From NCBI GenBank assembly GCA_964019135.1, contig OZ025253.1, forward strand, positions 7,693,059 through 7,757,058: a DNA stretch of 64,000 nt, given 5' to 3'. The notes beneath the pieces are model-generated. The model was not told where the DNA came from. It did not search any database and worked only from the letters and a program-made list of their open reading frames with translations. Shown piece after piece: positions 1 through 11,648 of this stretch. Position numbers and translations under genes: made by a program. Position 1 is the first letter of the stretch. The number at the start of each line of letters is the position of its first letter. Source of the stretch: Arenicola marina (lineage: Eukaryota > Annelida > Polychaeta > Arenicolidae).

Positions 1-1535
1 GTGTGTAACACTATCACACCGCTGTCACCAACAACTTTAACGGGGCGGGTGTGTAATACTATCACACCGCTGTCACCAACAACTGTAACGTGACGGGTGT
101 GTAACACTATCACACAGCTGTCACCAACAACTACAGCGTGGCGGGTGTGTAACACTATCACCCCGCTGTCACCAACAACTGCAACGTGACGGGTGTGTAA
201 CACTATCACACAGCTGTCACCAACAACTGTAACGGGGCGGGTGCGTAACACTATTACACCGCTGTCACCAACAACTGTAGCATGGCGGGTGTGTAACACT
301 GTCACACAGCTGTCACCAACAACTGTAGCATGGCGGGTGTGTAACACTATCACACAGCTGTCACCAACAACTGTAACGGGGCGGGTGCGTAACACTATTA
401 CACCGCTGTCACCAACAACTGTAGCATGGCGGGTGTGTAACACTGTCACACAGCTGTCACCAACAACTGTAGCATGGCGGGTGTGTAACACTATCACACA
501 GCTGTCACCAACAACTGTAACGGGGCGGGTGCGTAACACTATCACACCGCTGTCACCAACAACTGTAGCATGGCGGGTGTGTAACACTATCACACAGCTG
601 TCACCAACAACTGTAACGGGGCGGGTGTTTAATACTATCGCACCGCTGTCACCAACAACTGTAACGTGACGGGTGTGTAACACTATCACACAGCTGTCAT
701 CAACAACTGCAGCGTGGCAGGTGTGTAACACTATCACACCACTGTCACCAACAACTGCAACGGGGCGGGTGCGTAACACTATCACACCGCTGTCACCAAC
801 AACTGTAGCATGGCGGGTGTGTAACACTATCACACAGCTGTCACCAACAACTGTAACGGGGCGGGTGTGTAACACTATCACACCGCTGTCACCAACAACT
901 GCAACGTGACGGGTGTGTAACACTATCACACAGCTGTCACCAACAACTGTAACGGGGCGGGTGCGTAACACTATCACACCGCTGTCACCAACAACTGTAG
1001 CATGGCGGGTGTGTAACACTGTCACACAGCTGTCACCAACAACTGTAGCATGGCGGGTGTGTAACACTATCACACCGTTGTCACCAACAACTGTAACGTG
1101 GCAGGTGTGTAACACTATCACACCGCTGTCACCAACACTGTAACGTGGCAGGTGCGTAACACTATCACACCGCTGTCACCTACTACTGTAACGTGGCGGG
1201 TGTATAACACTATCACACCGCTGTCACCTACAACTGTAACGTGGCGGGTGTGTAACACTATCACACCGCTGTCACCAACAACTGTAACGTGACGGGTGTG
1301 TAACACTATCACACCGCTGTCACTAACAACTGTAACGTGGCGGGTGTGTAACACTATCACACCGCTGTCACCAACAACTGTAACGTGGCGGGTGTGTAAC
1401 ACTATCACACCGCTGTCACCAACAACTGTAACGTGACGGATGTGTAACACTATCACACCGCTGTCACCAACAACTGTAGCATGGCGGGTGTGTAACACTA
1501 TCACACCGCTGTCACCAAATACTGTATCGTAACGG
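1..1535. repeat. 48-bp minisatellite, about 32 copies
   Basis: A tandem repeat of period 48 bp (each unit contains the core ACACTATCACACCGCTGTCA) runs from the window edge to about 1535, so its true left end is not seen. Units differ at a few fixed positions (GGGG/GTGG/GTGA before CGGGTG, CCG/CAG before CTGTC), which gives higher-order patterns. Because 48 is a multiple of three, open frames appear on both strands (16-residue repeats). These are a by-product of the period and not evidence of a gene. Confidence 0.97.
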
Positions 1536-3941
1536 TTTCTGTCAGTGATGCGGGCCTTTTTTGTAGCCCAGTGACGCTATCTCCGACGACGGTACAATAG
1601 GGCATATGCTCTAGAATTGTATGCTAGTACAACAGATATATGGAAGACATGGCTAGATGATTTTAGCCTTGGACAAATTTATTAATGTCTCCTATGTTAT
1701 AGCCGGGATAGCTTTACCAAATATGGCTAAATAAAAGACCATTACTGCTCAAAAGAGAAACCGCCACCTGCTTATACAACGATTGAAGAAGTTTATCAGG
1801 GACAGAGACCAATTTTGAAATTTCATTATATCACATCTGCTGATAATGTGACCATGCAATGGCATGATATGTTCTGAATAAAATACGGAAATAAAATGGA
1901 TCACAGTCGAGTAAAACTAAGGAAAATGCACTCACTAAGGTTGTACAGGTATAAGACGTCTTGCATAGGTACATTTCAACTCATTTGTACGAGCAACTTA
2001 TTTTTCCATTATGAACGTATATGACCTATTTGTGGTATAATGGTATAATTCGTGACAGAATTAAGTAGCTAAACCTATGTTGACGCGGTATATTCAGCCG
2101 ACATGCCAACCAGAGGATTATAAGGGGTGTAATGATCCGTTAATCAAATAAGTGGTGTAATGTTCCTTGAATAACACGCTGAGTGCTACCCAAGTAACAT
2201 CCACCATCTCACTGGCTGGCGTTTGTTATCATAGTTCTTGGAATCAGTTATAAATAAATATAAGCGCATGCACATTATACTCTGCAATCTATAATTGAGC
2301 TAGCCGGACTGTTTGCGGTACAATTCTTCTGGAATACAATAGGACATGTGGAATGCATCGCAGCGCTAGTGACTACGGTCGATGTATTTTGTGATATTTG
2401 CCGGCATCATTTGCGAAACAAGACATTCCAAACATACGGCGGTGGTCGGGATAGTCTTTGTTAATTGCGTTCGAAATATGCAACAGGCAACTCCTTCGTT
2501 ATACGTTACGGTGAATTTACAAACCTGGCGTGGGTGTGTTGAGCCTTCCATCAATCTGTAAATTGAGTACATAACAGTTAAGATGAAGATATTGACTTAA
2601 TACCCTCAGGTATTAATGCATATGATCTTGCTTGACAAATATTGGAACTCATTTGCAAATAACTAATTGGTGTGTCGGTATGCGGAATTTAAATTTAAAT
2701 TATTATGTTTAATAATCTTTTCGTATTTTACGGTTGATCGAATTTCTTTTTTCAAGGCCCTTACACTAGACGGTGAAAATATGAGAAAAAAAAATAATGA
2801 AATCGTATATTCCAAGATTTGTTTCTGTTTGTGTATTTGCATTTTTCAGTGGCGGTATAACGTTACAGTTTATTTGAAAACGTTATTCGGTCACACCTAA
2901 ACAGTAACCAAACGGTCCAAATACATCTATGAACATCTACACACTGGAAAGAGCAGAGACACACTGAATCCGCGATGAATAGTGCTTTGCTATATACTTA
3001 TATTCCTGGGTGTCTAGTTTAATGGTTACTCACATGTTCTCACAAATTGTTTTATCATATCTTTTGAAAGTACGTCAGACTATATGTTTCCGATAATATG
3101 ATATATTCAACAAGATGTTCTTCGCATAACCCAAAAGTGCTACATGAATGGTGTAAGCCATCGTAGCATTCCTTCCTTTTCTTTATCCGCCCTCGCCCTC
3201 GGAGATAAAACCTGGCGGATTGCTACAGCTTGATGCCTGGCCAAACAAATTCCCTGAAGCCCAACTAACTCGCGTTCATGTTATAATAGTCCAGCGTATT
3301 TAATAATTATGCACTAATTGCTTCTCATCGAGTAGTAAATCGAGGGCATTATGGAGGCAAGCGGTGCTTTCCCACCCCTGTTCAGCCAACATCTTCTTCC
3401 TCTCCGATCACCCTCGCCTGACCCCTAACCCTTGGCTCACTCCTGATCACGGCGTGACCTCGCGTGCCCTTTGAGGTGCAACAGCCACTCCCTGTGCCAG
3501 GCAGGCATTGGATCAAGACGCCACTTCCCACACCTTCAGGACTACGGGACCCATCTTCCCGCCCTCCCATCCCGACACGAGAATATCTCATTGAATCCCC
3601 AGGCCCTCTTTTGTATATGGATATATTCGACATCACTTTATTACACTTATAGCTATTACAATTTTAAACGCCAAAACGAATCTGCCATTTAATTCACCCC
3701 TCACGGCAAGCTTCCGAATAGTGCTGAGATTGGCTGGACTAGTAATATAACCAAATTAAGGTTTTGTTGATTTTGTTGAATTCGAATCATCATGCTGGGC
3801 TATATTGTGTTTTATCAGTGTGTGAACCGACGTCTTAAGTTCCTACATAAAAACTGCGGTATTAGCAAGAAACAAACTATTAGATATTTATTTAATATCC
3901 CATGCCGCGTGTATGCATGTTCACCGTATATTATTCAATAC
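1536..3941. other. No confident gene; possible 3' part of the receptor gene
   Basis: AT-rich unique-looking DNA. It lies just downstream of the cytoplasmic exon at 3942-4001 on the minus strand, so the last exon(s) and 3' UTR of the receptor should be here. I could not choose a terminal exon. A minus-strand open stretch at about 3382-3636 is Gly/Arg/Ser-rich and could be tail or UTR. The text around 3215-3260 (CTACAGCTTGAT...) recurs near 19150, so a short dispersed repeat is also present. Confidence 0.5.
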
Positions 3942-4001
3942 CTTGGGTCTCTCTCTCTTCTACATCCGATATCGGTTCCCACTTCGTGTCGTCTGTGCCA
4001 T
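3942..4001 (-). CDS. Receptor gene: short cytoplasmic exon (putative)
   Basis: A 60-bp minus-strand exon between a CTTGTCAG acceptor and a G|GTATTG donor. It starts with two bases and ends with one, so both introns are phase 1, as in every other exon of this gene. The frame reads GTDDTKWEPISDVEERETQ, acidic and hydrophilic, with no Cys. It is the next phase-compatible exon after the transmembrane exon, so it would be the membrane-distal part of a cytoplasmic tail. No tyrosine-based or other signalling motif is visible. The exon is short and was found by splice signals and phase alone, so it is less certain than the domain exons. Confidence 0.5.
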
Positions 4002-4287
4002 CTGACAAGAGAAGCAAGTCGCATCATCTGTACACCATTCAGGTGAAAATAAACACACATGAAATCACATGATAATTCGCACTTCCTTATCATATGATAT
4101 CGAACATTTAAATCTCTACGAGAACGCTTCTAATAACCATATTTCCTTCTCACAAAGAAACCAAAGTAAGTATGATTATGTCATGGAAATCAAATATATT
4201 TTTAAGTTTGAGACGTAGTGGTTCTCCCTTATACTCGATCAATTGGTCGCGGTCATAGAATGGACACACTTCTGCATATCTACTCAC

Positions 4288-4425
4288 CCGATCCGTTTTT
4301 GAGAGCCCGTCTCGTTTTGCGTTTCCTCATGTATACCACGGCAAATATAACGACAAATATAATGACAACAGACACCACCACGACTGGAATTATTATGGGC
4401 CGTGTTTCTTTGGTTATGGGAAGAT
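4288..4425 (-). CDS. Receptor gene: transmembrane exon
   Basis: A 138-bp minus-strand exon (acceptor TTTCTTCAG, donor G|GTGAGT, phase 1 at both ends). It encodes a short juxtamembrane piece (LPITKETRP), then about 22 residues of almost pure Val/Ile/Phe, then the stop-transfer stretch YMRKRKTRRALKNG. This is a textbook type I membrane anchor: outside on the N-terminal side, basic residues inside. It follows the D modules in gene order, in the same phase, and makes the encoded protein a single-pass surface receptor or adhesion protein. It is single-copy, unlike the extracellular exons. Confidence 0.8.
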
Positions 4426-5249
4426 CTGAAGAAACCAAAAAGCTAAAAGCAGGCGCAATATGAAATATTGAATATCCGATAGAGGGGAAGAAATCGAGTA
4501 GGTGGAACGAAGTAAACACGCGGCTTAGTGCAAAGTGAAACGGAGTGGGCGTCTGTAATGCAAGAGACTGGTACGTTATGTAGTAGAAGTTTTGATAATA
4601 ATATATGTATAATTATATGATGTTTAATTGAATGGGGTCAGAACATTTGTAGACACATCAGTTGTAAAGTTACTTCGGTGTTTGCTTTCCGGGGCCCTTG
4701 ACCCAGGACGAGTCTATTAGGCTCCACACTACGAGGGGCGACCGGACCAGAGCCCAGGTGCGACGTGTAACACTATAAACTGCAGTAGGGTCTAGATATG
4801 ACTCAAACTGCAGGTAGACACAAGAGGTTTTCTAGTTTTCTTCTTTACCCCTTATATACATAGAGCGCGCCTTGATGTAACGCTTCTCACATTGCAAGTT
4901 TCCACCTATGTGGTGACTTTCAACATATTTTGTAGAAAAAATGTAGGACATTAATATTTTATCATATGTTAAAAGGCAAAACACGGTAATGGTGCCGGAA
5001 TTTTGATGACAACATACCACGTTATTAATTGCACAAAATAAGTGTGTTTCTATATACACAACAACGAAATACATAATTTCAGTTCCAAACACTACCGAAG
5101 TTTCTCAGGGAACATGAGTTGGGGCACAGGGCACATACTGTGCTGTATGAGGAACTTGAATTAACCAAATCCGTTCTTATCCGTTCCAACGGCTTTTCCT
5201 CCCGATAGCCGCTATTGCATCGAGTTACTATTATCACCCAGTAACTTAC

Positions 5250-5597
5250 CAACAACGAGTGAGGCTGACTTCGCGAATGGAATAGCCCCTAGTGTTCCGT
5301 TGATATCGACCCGGACGCCCTTCTCCGTTCTGGCCCCAAGCTGATCCAGACCGACTAGAGATCCGGAACAATTGGACCGACCTTGACATTGAGCCAGCGT
5401 CACCGTCTCCCCATTTGCTGAGGCTTGTGTGATGGTGACAGAGAGGCAGGAGGAGCTAGGCTCGGCGGTCTGGATCAACACTGGGCCAACTGCACCCCAG
5501 GAACGGATGCTGATCTGGGTGTCGTTTGTGATGTTTACCACTTTGGCATCCGAGGTCATCGTCACAGAAAGGCTGGTGAGGTCAGGACACGAATCGA
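5250..5597 (-). CDS. Receptor gene: extracellular module exon D1
   Basis: A 348-bp minus-strand exon with acceptor TCTCTTTCAG and donor G|GTAAGT, phase 1 at both ends, coding for about 115 residues. It begins DSCPDLTSLSVTM and continues as a beta-rich sequence with N-glycosylation sites (NIT, NDT, NCS, NGT), then the block CQGRSNCSG, then GLDQL, then VRVDINGTL. The CxGxxxC block followed by a short hydrophobic strand and a V.V..G strand recurs in the A and B exons of the neighbouring array, so I read all three as one extracellular domain family. I do not recognise it; Ig-like or lectin-like folds are possible but not shown. D1 is the module next to the membrane. Confidence 0.82.
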
Positions 5598-5821
5598 CTG
5601 AAAGAGATCATCATCATTTGTCAACTGCCCACCGGGGTAAGTGGCAAACAACAAAACCACTGGCTAAACATGGATGGCCCTTATTATTGTGCAATGGCGG
5701 CCTGCTACCTAGGGAGTGGCACTTATAATAGCTGACGATAACCTACTGATTCAAGAAATCTAAACTTGGTTTCATCTAAGACGGATAATAGCAGGCAGCC
5801 CGGCGATGACTAACATCGACG

Positions 5822-6662
5822 ACAGAGATACGGGGTGGGCAGGCAGAGAGACGGGCTGGACAGGCAGCGAGACGGGCTGGACAGGCAGAGAGACAGGCTG
5901 GACAGGCAGCGAGGTGGGATGGACAGGCAGAGAGACAGGCTGGAGAGGCAGCGAGACGGGCTAGGCAGGCAGTGAGACGGACTGGGCAGGCAGAGAAAAC
6001 GGCTAGAGAGGCAGCGAGACAGGCTGGGCAGGCAGCGAGACGGGCTGGACAGGCAGCGAGACGGCTGGCCAGGCATAGCGACGGGCTGGGCAGGCAGAGG
6101 GACGGGCTGGAGAGGCAGAGAGACGGGCTGGGCAGGCAGAGCGATGAGCTGGAGGGGCAGAGAGATGGGCTGGACAGGCAGAGAGACGGGCTGGGCAGGC
6201 AGAGATACGGGCTGGACAGGTAGAGAGATGAGCTGAGCAGGCAGAGAGACTGGCTGGACAAGCAGAGAGACGGGCTGGGCAGGCAGAAAGACTGGCTGGA
6301 CAGGTAGAGAGACGGGCTGGACAGGCAGATATACGGGCTAGACAGGTAGAGAGACGGGCTGGAGAGGCATAGAGACAGGCTGGACAGGCGGAGAGACGGG
6401 CTGGCCAGGCAGAGAGACGGGCTGGGCAGGCAGAGGGACGGGCTGGACAGGCAGAGAGACGGGCTGAGCAGGCAAAGAGACGGGCTGGGCAATCAGAGGG
6501 ACGGGCTGGAGAGGCCGAGAGACAGGCTGGGCAGGCAGAGAGACGGGCAGGGCAGCCAGAGAGACGGGCTGGGCAGGCAGCGAGACGGGCTGGAGAATCG
6601 GAAAGAACGGCTGGGCAGGCAGAGAGACGCGCTGGGCAGGCAGAGAGACGGGCTGGACAGGT
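5822..6662. repeat. 20-bp minisatellite in D unit 1
   Basis: About 42 copies of a 20-bp unit containing GGGCTGGACAGGCAGAGAGA and close variants. It lies in the intron between D2 and D1. A 20-bp period rotates through all frames, so long false frames rich in C, P, S, L and A appear on the minus strand and R, Q, G, D on the plus strand. Confidence 0.96.
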
Positions 6663-7389
6663 AGATTTCCCAGATGCTGATGTCAATGTGCGCTCACCCT
6701 TCACCAAACAGAATCGTTCCTGGCGTACGTGAAGCCCATAAATAAGTTTGTAGCATCGAGACGTAGGAAAGCCACTACGCTGTCGATCATGTTGTCCCGG
6801 TGTACTTAATACAATGCAGTGTTTGTGATGGTTTCGCGGTACCCCCAGGACGAGTTTATTAGGCTCCACACTACGAGGGGCGACCGAAGCAGAGCCCAGG
6901 TGCGACGTGTAACACTATAAACTGCAGTAGGGTCTAGATATGACTCAAACTGCAGGTAGACACATGAGATTCCAGTTTTCTTCTTTACCCCTTATATACA
7001 TAGAGCGCGCCTTGATGTAACGCGTCTCACATTGCAAGTTTCCACCTATGTGGTGACTTGCAACATATTTTGTAGAAAAAATGTAGGACATTATTATTTT
7101 ATCATATGTTAAAAGGCAAAACACGGTAATGGTGCCGGAATTTTGATGAAAACATACCACGTTATTAATTGCACAAAATAAGTGTGTTTCTATATACACA
7201 ACAACGAAATACATCATTTCAGTTCCAAACACTACCAAAGTTTCTCAGGGAACATGAGTTGGGGCACAGGGCACATACTGTGCTGTATGAGGAACTTGAA
7301 TTAACCAAATCCGTTCTTATCCGTTCCAACGGCTTTTCCTCCCGATAGCCGCTATTGCATCGAGTTACTATTATCACCCAGTAACTTAC

Positions 7390-7737
7390 CAACAACGAGT
7401 GAGGCTGACTTCGCGAATGGAATAGCCCCTAGTGTTCCGTTGATATCCACCCGGACGCCCTTCTCGGTTCTGGCCCCAAGCTGATCCAGACCGACTAGAG
7501 ATCCGGAACAATTGGACCGACCTTGACATTGAGCCAGCGTCACCGTCTCCCCATTTGCTGAGGCTTGTGTGATGGTGACAGAGAGGCAGGAGGAGCTAGG
7601 CTCGGCGGTCTGGATCAACACTGGGCCAACTGCACTCCAGGAACGGATGCTGATCTGGGTGTCGTTTGTGATGTTTACCACTTTGGCATCCGAGGTCATC
7701 GTCACAGAAAGGCTGGTGAGGTCAGGACACGAATCGA
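7390..7737 (-). CDS. Receptor gene: extracellular module exon D2
   Basis: The second copy of the D module exon, exactly 2140 bp from D1, with the same acceptor, donor, length (348 bp) and phase 1 borders. The predicted module is the same as D1 except for one residue near the middle (SWSAVGP here, SWGAVGP in D1). All Cys and the glycosylation motifs are conserved. Because both borders are phase 1, it can be included, skipped or duplicated without shifting the frame. Confidence 0.82.
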
Positions 7738-7961
7738 CTGAAAGAGATCATCATCATTTGTCAACTGCCCACCGGGGTAAGTGGCAAACAACAAAACCAC
7801 TGGCTAAACATGGATGGCCCTTATTATTGTGCAATGGCGGCCTGCTACCTAGGGAGTGGCACTTATAATAGCTGACGATAACCTACTGATTCAAGAAATC
7901 TAAACTTGGTTTCATCTAAGACGGATAATAGCAGGCAGCCCGGCGATGACTAACATCGACG

Positions 7962-8802
7962 ACAGAGATACGGGGTGGGCAGGCAGAGAGACGGGCTGGA
8001 CAGGCAGCGAGACGGGCTGGACAGGCAGAGAGACAGGCTGGACAGGCAGCGAGGTGGGATGGACAGGCAGAGAGACAGGCTGGAGAGGCAGCGAGACGGG
8101 CTAGGCAGGCAGTGAGACGGACTGGGCAGGCAGAGAAAACGGCTAGAGAGGCAGCGAGACAGGCTGGGCAGGCAGCGAGACGGGCTGGACAGGCAGCGAG
8201 ACGGCTGGCCAGGCATAGCGACGGGCTGGGCAGGCAGAGGGACGGGCTGGAGAGGCAGAGAGACGGGCTGGGCAGGCAGAGCGATGAGCTGGAGAGGCAG
8301 AGAGATGGGCTGGACAGGCAGAGAGACGGGCTGGGCAGGCAGAGATACGGGCTGGACAGGTAGAGAGATGAGCTGAGCAGGCAGAGAGACTGGCTGGACA
8401 AGCAGAGAGACGGGCTGGGCAGGCAGAAAGACTGGCTGGACAGGTAGAGAGACGGGCTGGACAGGCAGATATACGGGCTAGACAGGTAGAGAGACGGGCT
8501 GGAGAGGCATAGAGACAGGCTGGACAGGCGGAGAGACGGGCTGGCCAGGCAGAGAGACGGGCTGGGCAGGCAGAGGGACGGGCTGGACAGGCAGAGAGAC
8601 GGGCTGAGCAGGCAAAGAGACGGGCTGGGCAATCAGAGGGACGGGCTGGAGAGGCCGAGAGACAGGCTGGGCAGGCAGAGAGACGGGCAGGGCAGCCAGA
8701 GAGACGGGCTGGGCAGGCAGCGAGACGGGCTGGAGAACCGGAAAGAACGGCTGGGCAGGCAGAGAGACGCGCTGGGCAGGCAGAGAGACGGGCTGGACAG
8801 GT
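7962..8802. repeat. 20-bp minisatellite in D unit 2
   Basis: The second copy of the 20-bp minisatellite, with the same length and the same order of variant units as the array at 5822-6662, apart from a few single-base differences. The preserved variant order shows that the whole unit was duplicated after the minisatellite had formed. Confidence 0.96.
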
Positions 8803-9529
8803 AGATTTCCCAGATGCTGATGTCAATGTGCGCTCACCCTTCACCAAACAGAATCGTTCCTGGCGTACGTGAAGCCCATAAATAAGTTTGTAGCATCGAG
8901 ACGTAGGAAAGCCACTACGCTGTCGATCATGTTGTCCCGGTGTACTTAATACAATGCAGTGTTTGTGATGGTTTCGCGGTACCCCCAGGACGAGTCTATT
9001 AGGCTCCACACTACGAGGGGCGACCGGACCAGAGCCCAGGTGCGACGTGTAACACTATAAACTGCAGTAGGGTCTAGATATGACTCAAACTGCAGGTAGA
9101 CACAAGAGATTCCAGTTTTCTTCTTTACCCCTTATATACATAGAGCGCGCCTTGATGTAACGCGTCTCACATTGCAAGTTTCCACCTATGTGGTGACTTG
9201 CAACATATTTTGTAGAAAAAATGTAGGACATTATTATTTTATCATATGTTAAAAGGCAAAACACGGTAATGGTGCCGGAATTTTGATGAAAACATACCAC
9301 GTTATTAATTGCACAAAATAAGTGTGTTTCTATATACACAACAACGAAATACATCATTTCAGTTCCAAACACTACCAAAGTTTCTCAGGGAACATGAGTC
9401 GGGGCACAGGGCACATACTGTGCTGTATGAAGAACTTGAATTAACCAAATCCGTTCTTATCCGTTCCAACGGCTTTTCCTCCCGATAGCCGCTATTGCAT
9501 CGAGTTACTATTATCACCCAGTAACTTAC

Positions 9530-9877
9530 CAACAACGAGTGAGGCTGACTTCGCGAATGGAATAGCCCCTAGTGTTCCATTGATATCGACCCGGACGCCC
9601 TTCTCCGTTCTGGCCCCAAGCTGATCCAGACCGACTTGAGATCCGGAACAATTAGACCGACCTTGACATTGAGCCAGCGTCACCGTCTCCCCATTTGCTG
9701 AGGCTTGTGTGATGGTGACAGAGAGGCAGGAGGAGCTAGGCTCGGCGGTCTGGATCAACACTGGGCCAACTGAACTCCAGGAACGGATGCTGATCTGGGT
9801 GTCGTTTGTGATGTTTACCACTTTGGCATCCGAGGTCATCGTCACAGAAAGGCTGGTGAGGTCAGGACACGAATCGA
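9530..9877 (-). CDS. Receptor gene: extracellular module exon D3
   Basis: The third D exon: 348 bp, phase 1 borders, 2140 bp from D2. It reads SWSSVGP where D2 has SWSAVGP and D1 SWGAVGP, and SQVGL where the other two have SLVGL. It is the first D module in gene order, directly after exon C1 of the A-B-C array. Its downstream-unit partner, the 20-bp minisatellite, is missing here and is replaced by sequence from the other array (see 10015-10105). Confidence 0.82.
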
Positions 9878-10014
9878 CTGAAAGAGATCATCATCATTTG
9901 TCAACTGCCCACCGGGGTAAGTGGCAAACAACAAAACCACTGGCTAAACATGGATGGCCCTCATTATTGTGCAATGGCGGCCTACTACCTAGGGAGTGGC
10001 ACTTATAATAGCTG

Positions 10015-10105
10015 ACGGCTATTATATATTGAAGAATATCAAAATATTGTGGCCCGTGTGGTACAAACCAAACCATAACCAGTTTGTTCATATAATAATA
10101 AGAAA
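10015..10105. other. Patch of A-B-C-array sequence at the edge of D unit 3
   Basis: About 85 bp (TATATTGAAGAATATCAAAA onward, to ATAATAATAAGAAA) match the text at about 11003-11082 and the same place in the other A-B-C units almost base for base. On its right the D-unit text resumes (ACGTAGGAAAGCCACT..., also at 6764-6838 and 8904-8978). So the patch sits between two pieces of D-unit DNA. Confidence 0.85.
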
Positions 10106-10689
10106 ACGTAGGAAAGCCACTCCGCTGCCGATAATGTTGTCCCGGTGTACTTAATACAATGCTCTGTTTGTGATGGTTTCGCGGTACCCCCCCCCCCCTC
10201 CCCATCTATTCACCTGCAAAATCGGCCCGGTAAGGGTATTTTACCTGCGAAATCCGCACGTAGAAGATTTTTTTTCATTGACCCGCTCTATGTCAACGCT
10301 CCATGCAAACCCGCTTTGTTTATTCTTTTTTCCAAGCGAACCCGCTCTAAGGACACCCCCACCCCCACCACCGATGTCGCAAGGTTTCAAATAACAGTGA
10401 TATCTTTCTCATAAAAAAATGTCCGCTCTCTCAGGCATCTCATGACACCCAGCCCCCTCCCCCCCTCCTCCCACCGGATGTATATAATAGTGCCCCGTGA
10501 GCATTTAATACATCTTTAAGCTCTTATCCGGTTGTATATCAAGTCATAACATATAGGGTCAAAAAGCAGACACGAATAACTACAGGCAGATTGTCTGCAC
10601 TCAGTGAAGTGTTCACGAAGGGCCAGAGACAAGAGGAGCAGGCAGGTTACAGGAAAGAAACTGTGCATAAACCGTGGGGAGACTACAGG
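10106..10689. other. Spacer between the two arrays, no gene seen
   Basis: This starts with the end of the D unit (to about 10186), followed by C-rich tracts at 10187-10203 and 10451-10475 and a low-complexity stretch. It lies in the intron between C1 and D3 on the minus strand. Open frames here are short and not supported by splice signals. Confidence 0.6.
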
Positions 10690-11183
10690 CTAAGATAAAT
10701 GCGTTGGAAACAATTTCAGACCAATGGAGCCTTAAAATTAACAATATGTTGCAAAGATTACTGGGACTACCCAAGCATACATCTGAAACAAGCCGCCCTA
10801 GGTGAGTGAGGAAAGAGGAAAAGTGGAGCGGGCACAAGACAGATATTGTTGCTAAATACTGGATAATTTATTGTATATGTGCCCAACATTTGTTTGTTCA
10901 TTCTGTATTTTGTTTGCAGTGCGTTTGAATTGTGTACTTTGAGCCTGTTGGCATTGGAAACGGCATTAAATAAATCCAAATCAAATCAAATCATAAAGTA
11001 TATATTGAAGAATATCAAAATATTGTGGCCCGTGTGGTACAAACCAAACCATAACCAGTTTGTTCATATAATAATAAGAAACTACTTCAAAATGGCTTTC
11101 GTCCGACACGTTAAAAACGGTTCTCCTTGAATTATGCATCGATTTCTCAGCATTTTCAGCAAGTGTTGCATGTCTTCACTCAC

Positions 11184-11294
11184 CAGCTTCTGGTACAACC
11201 GTGACCGTGGTGATTTTGCCGCACCATTCGTCCATCCTCTTGAAATCGAATCTTGGCGGTATATCATAGTATTCAAGGCCACTTCGTTGGTCGA
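11184..11294 (-). CDS. Receptor gene: short linker exon C1
   Basis: A 111-bp minus-strand exon between acceptor GCTTTTCAG and donor G|GTGAGT, phase 1 at both ends. It encodes 36 residues, starting DQRSGLEYYDIPPRF and ending with a single-Cys segment (DEWCGKITT) and VTVVPEA. It is too short to be one of the A/B/D modules and probably forms a linker or completes the start of the next module. It is conserved in all three units with a few replacements, which argues that it is a real exon. Confidence 0.68.
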
Positions 11295-11648
11295 CTGAAA
11301 AGCGACACACGCAACTGTCTGCACAAGCTTGTATCTGAGTTAACTAAGAAATGACTCACCGGGGAGTCACACAATACTCATATCAGACGGATGTCCATTT
11401 GACTATTTAGTTTGTTTGCACATTTTGCTTACTTGTTCCCTGTTCGGAAATCTTAGAGATTCACTGCATATATATACAGCTTGAGGTCGACCAACCATGC
11501 TCTGTACGCTGAGGATTTTCAACGTTAATAAAGTCAAGTCATACAACAAGACACTCGTAAGAAGGCGCAAGATTGCGGAGTGAGGGGCGGAGTGTTATTG
11601 CTCTCCCTCCAGTCGTGGGGAAACAAGTGAATCGCTAGGAGAACTTAC

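Larger units (their letters stand above)
4706..10017. repeat. Tandem array of three about 2.14-kb D units
   Basis: The units start near 4706, 6848 and 8988, spaced 2142 and 2140 bp. Each carries one D exon and flanking intron. Units 1 and 2 also carry a 20-bp minisatellite; unit 3 stops at about 10017 before that minisatellite. Only a handful of differences are seen between copies over kilobases, including intron DNA, which points to very recent duplication or ongoing gene conversion. An assembly artefact would also look like this, but the copies are not perfectly identical. Confidence 0.93.

Noticed and set aside
193-1504. Long repetitive open frames on both strands
   Set aside because: They follow from a 48-bp repeat period divisible by three. 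No splice, start or domain evidence.
5429-5728. Plus-strand frame over the D exon (also 7569 and 9709)
   Set aside because: It is the complement of a well-supported minus-strand exon with splice sites, so it is a shadow.
5776-6869. Minus-strand frames rich in Ser/Cys/Pro/Leu (and the copies at 7916-9009)
   Set aside because: These are readings of a 20-bp minisatellite in an intron. All three frames stay open by composition.
5250-9877. SUEL/rhamnose-binding lectin domains for D modules
   Set aside because: Length and Cys block looked similar at first, but the lectin's characteristic YGR and DPC motifs are absent.
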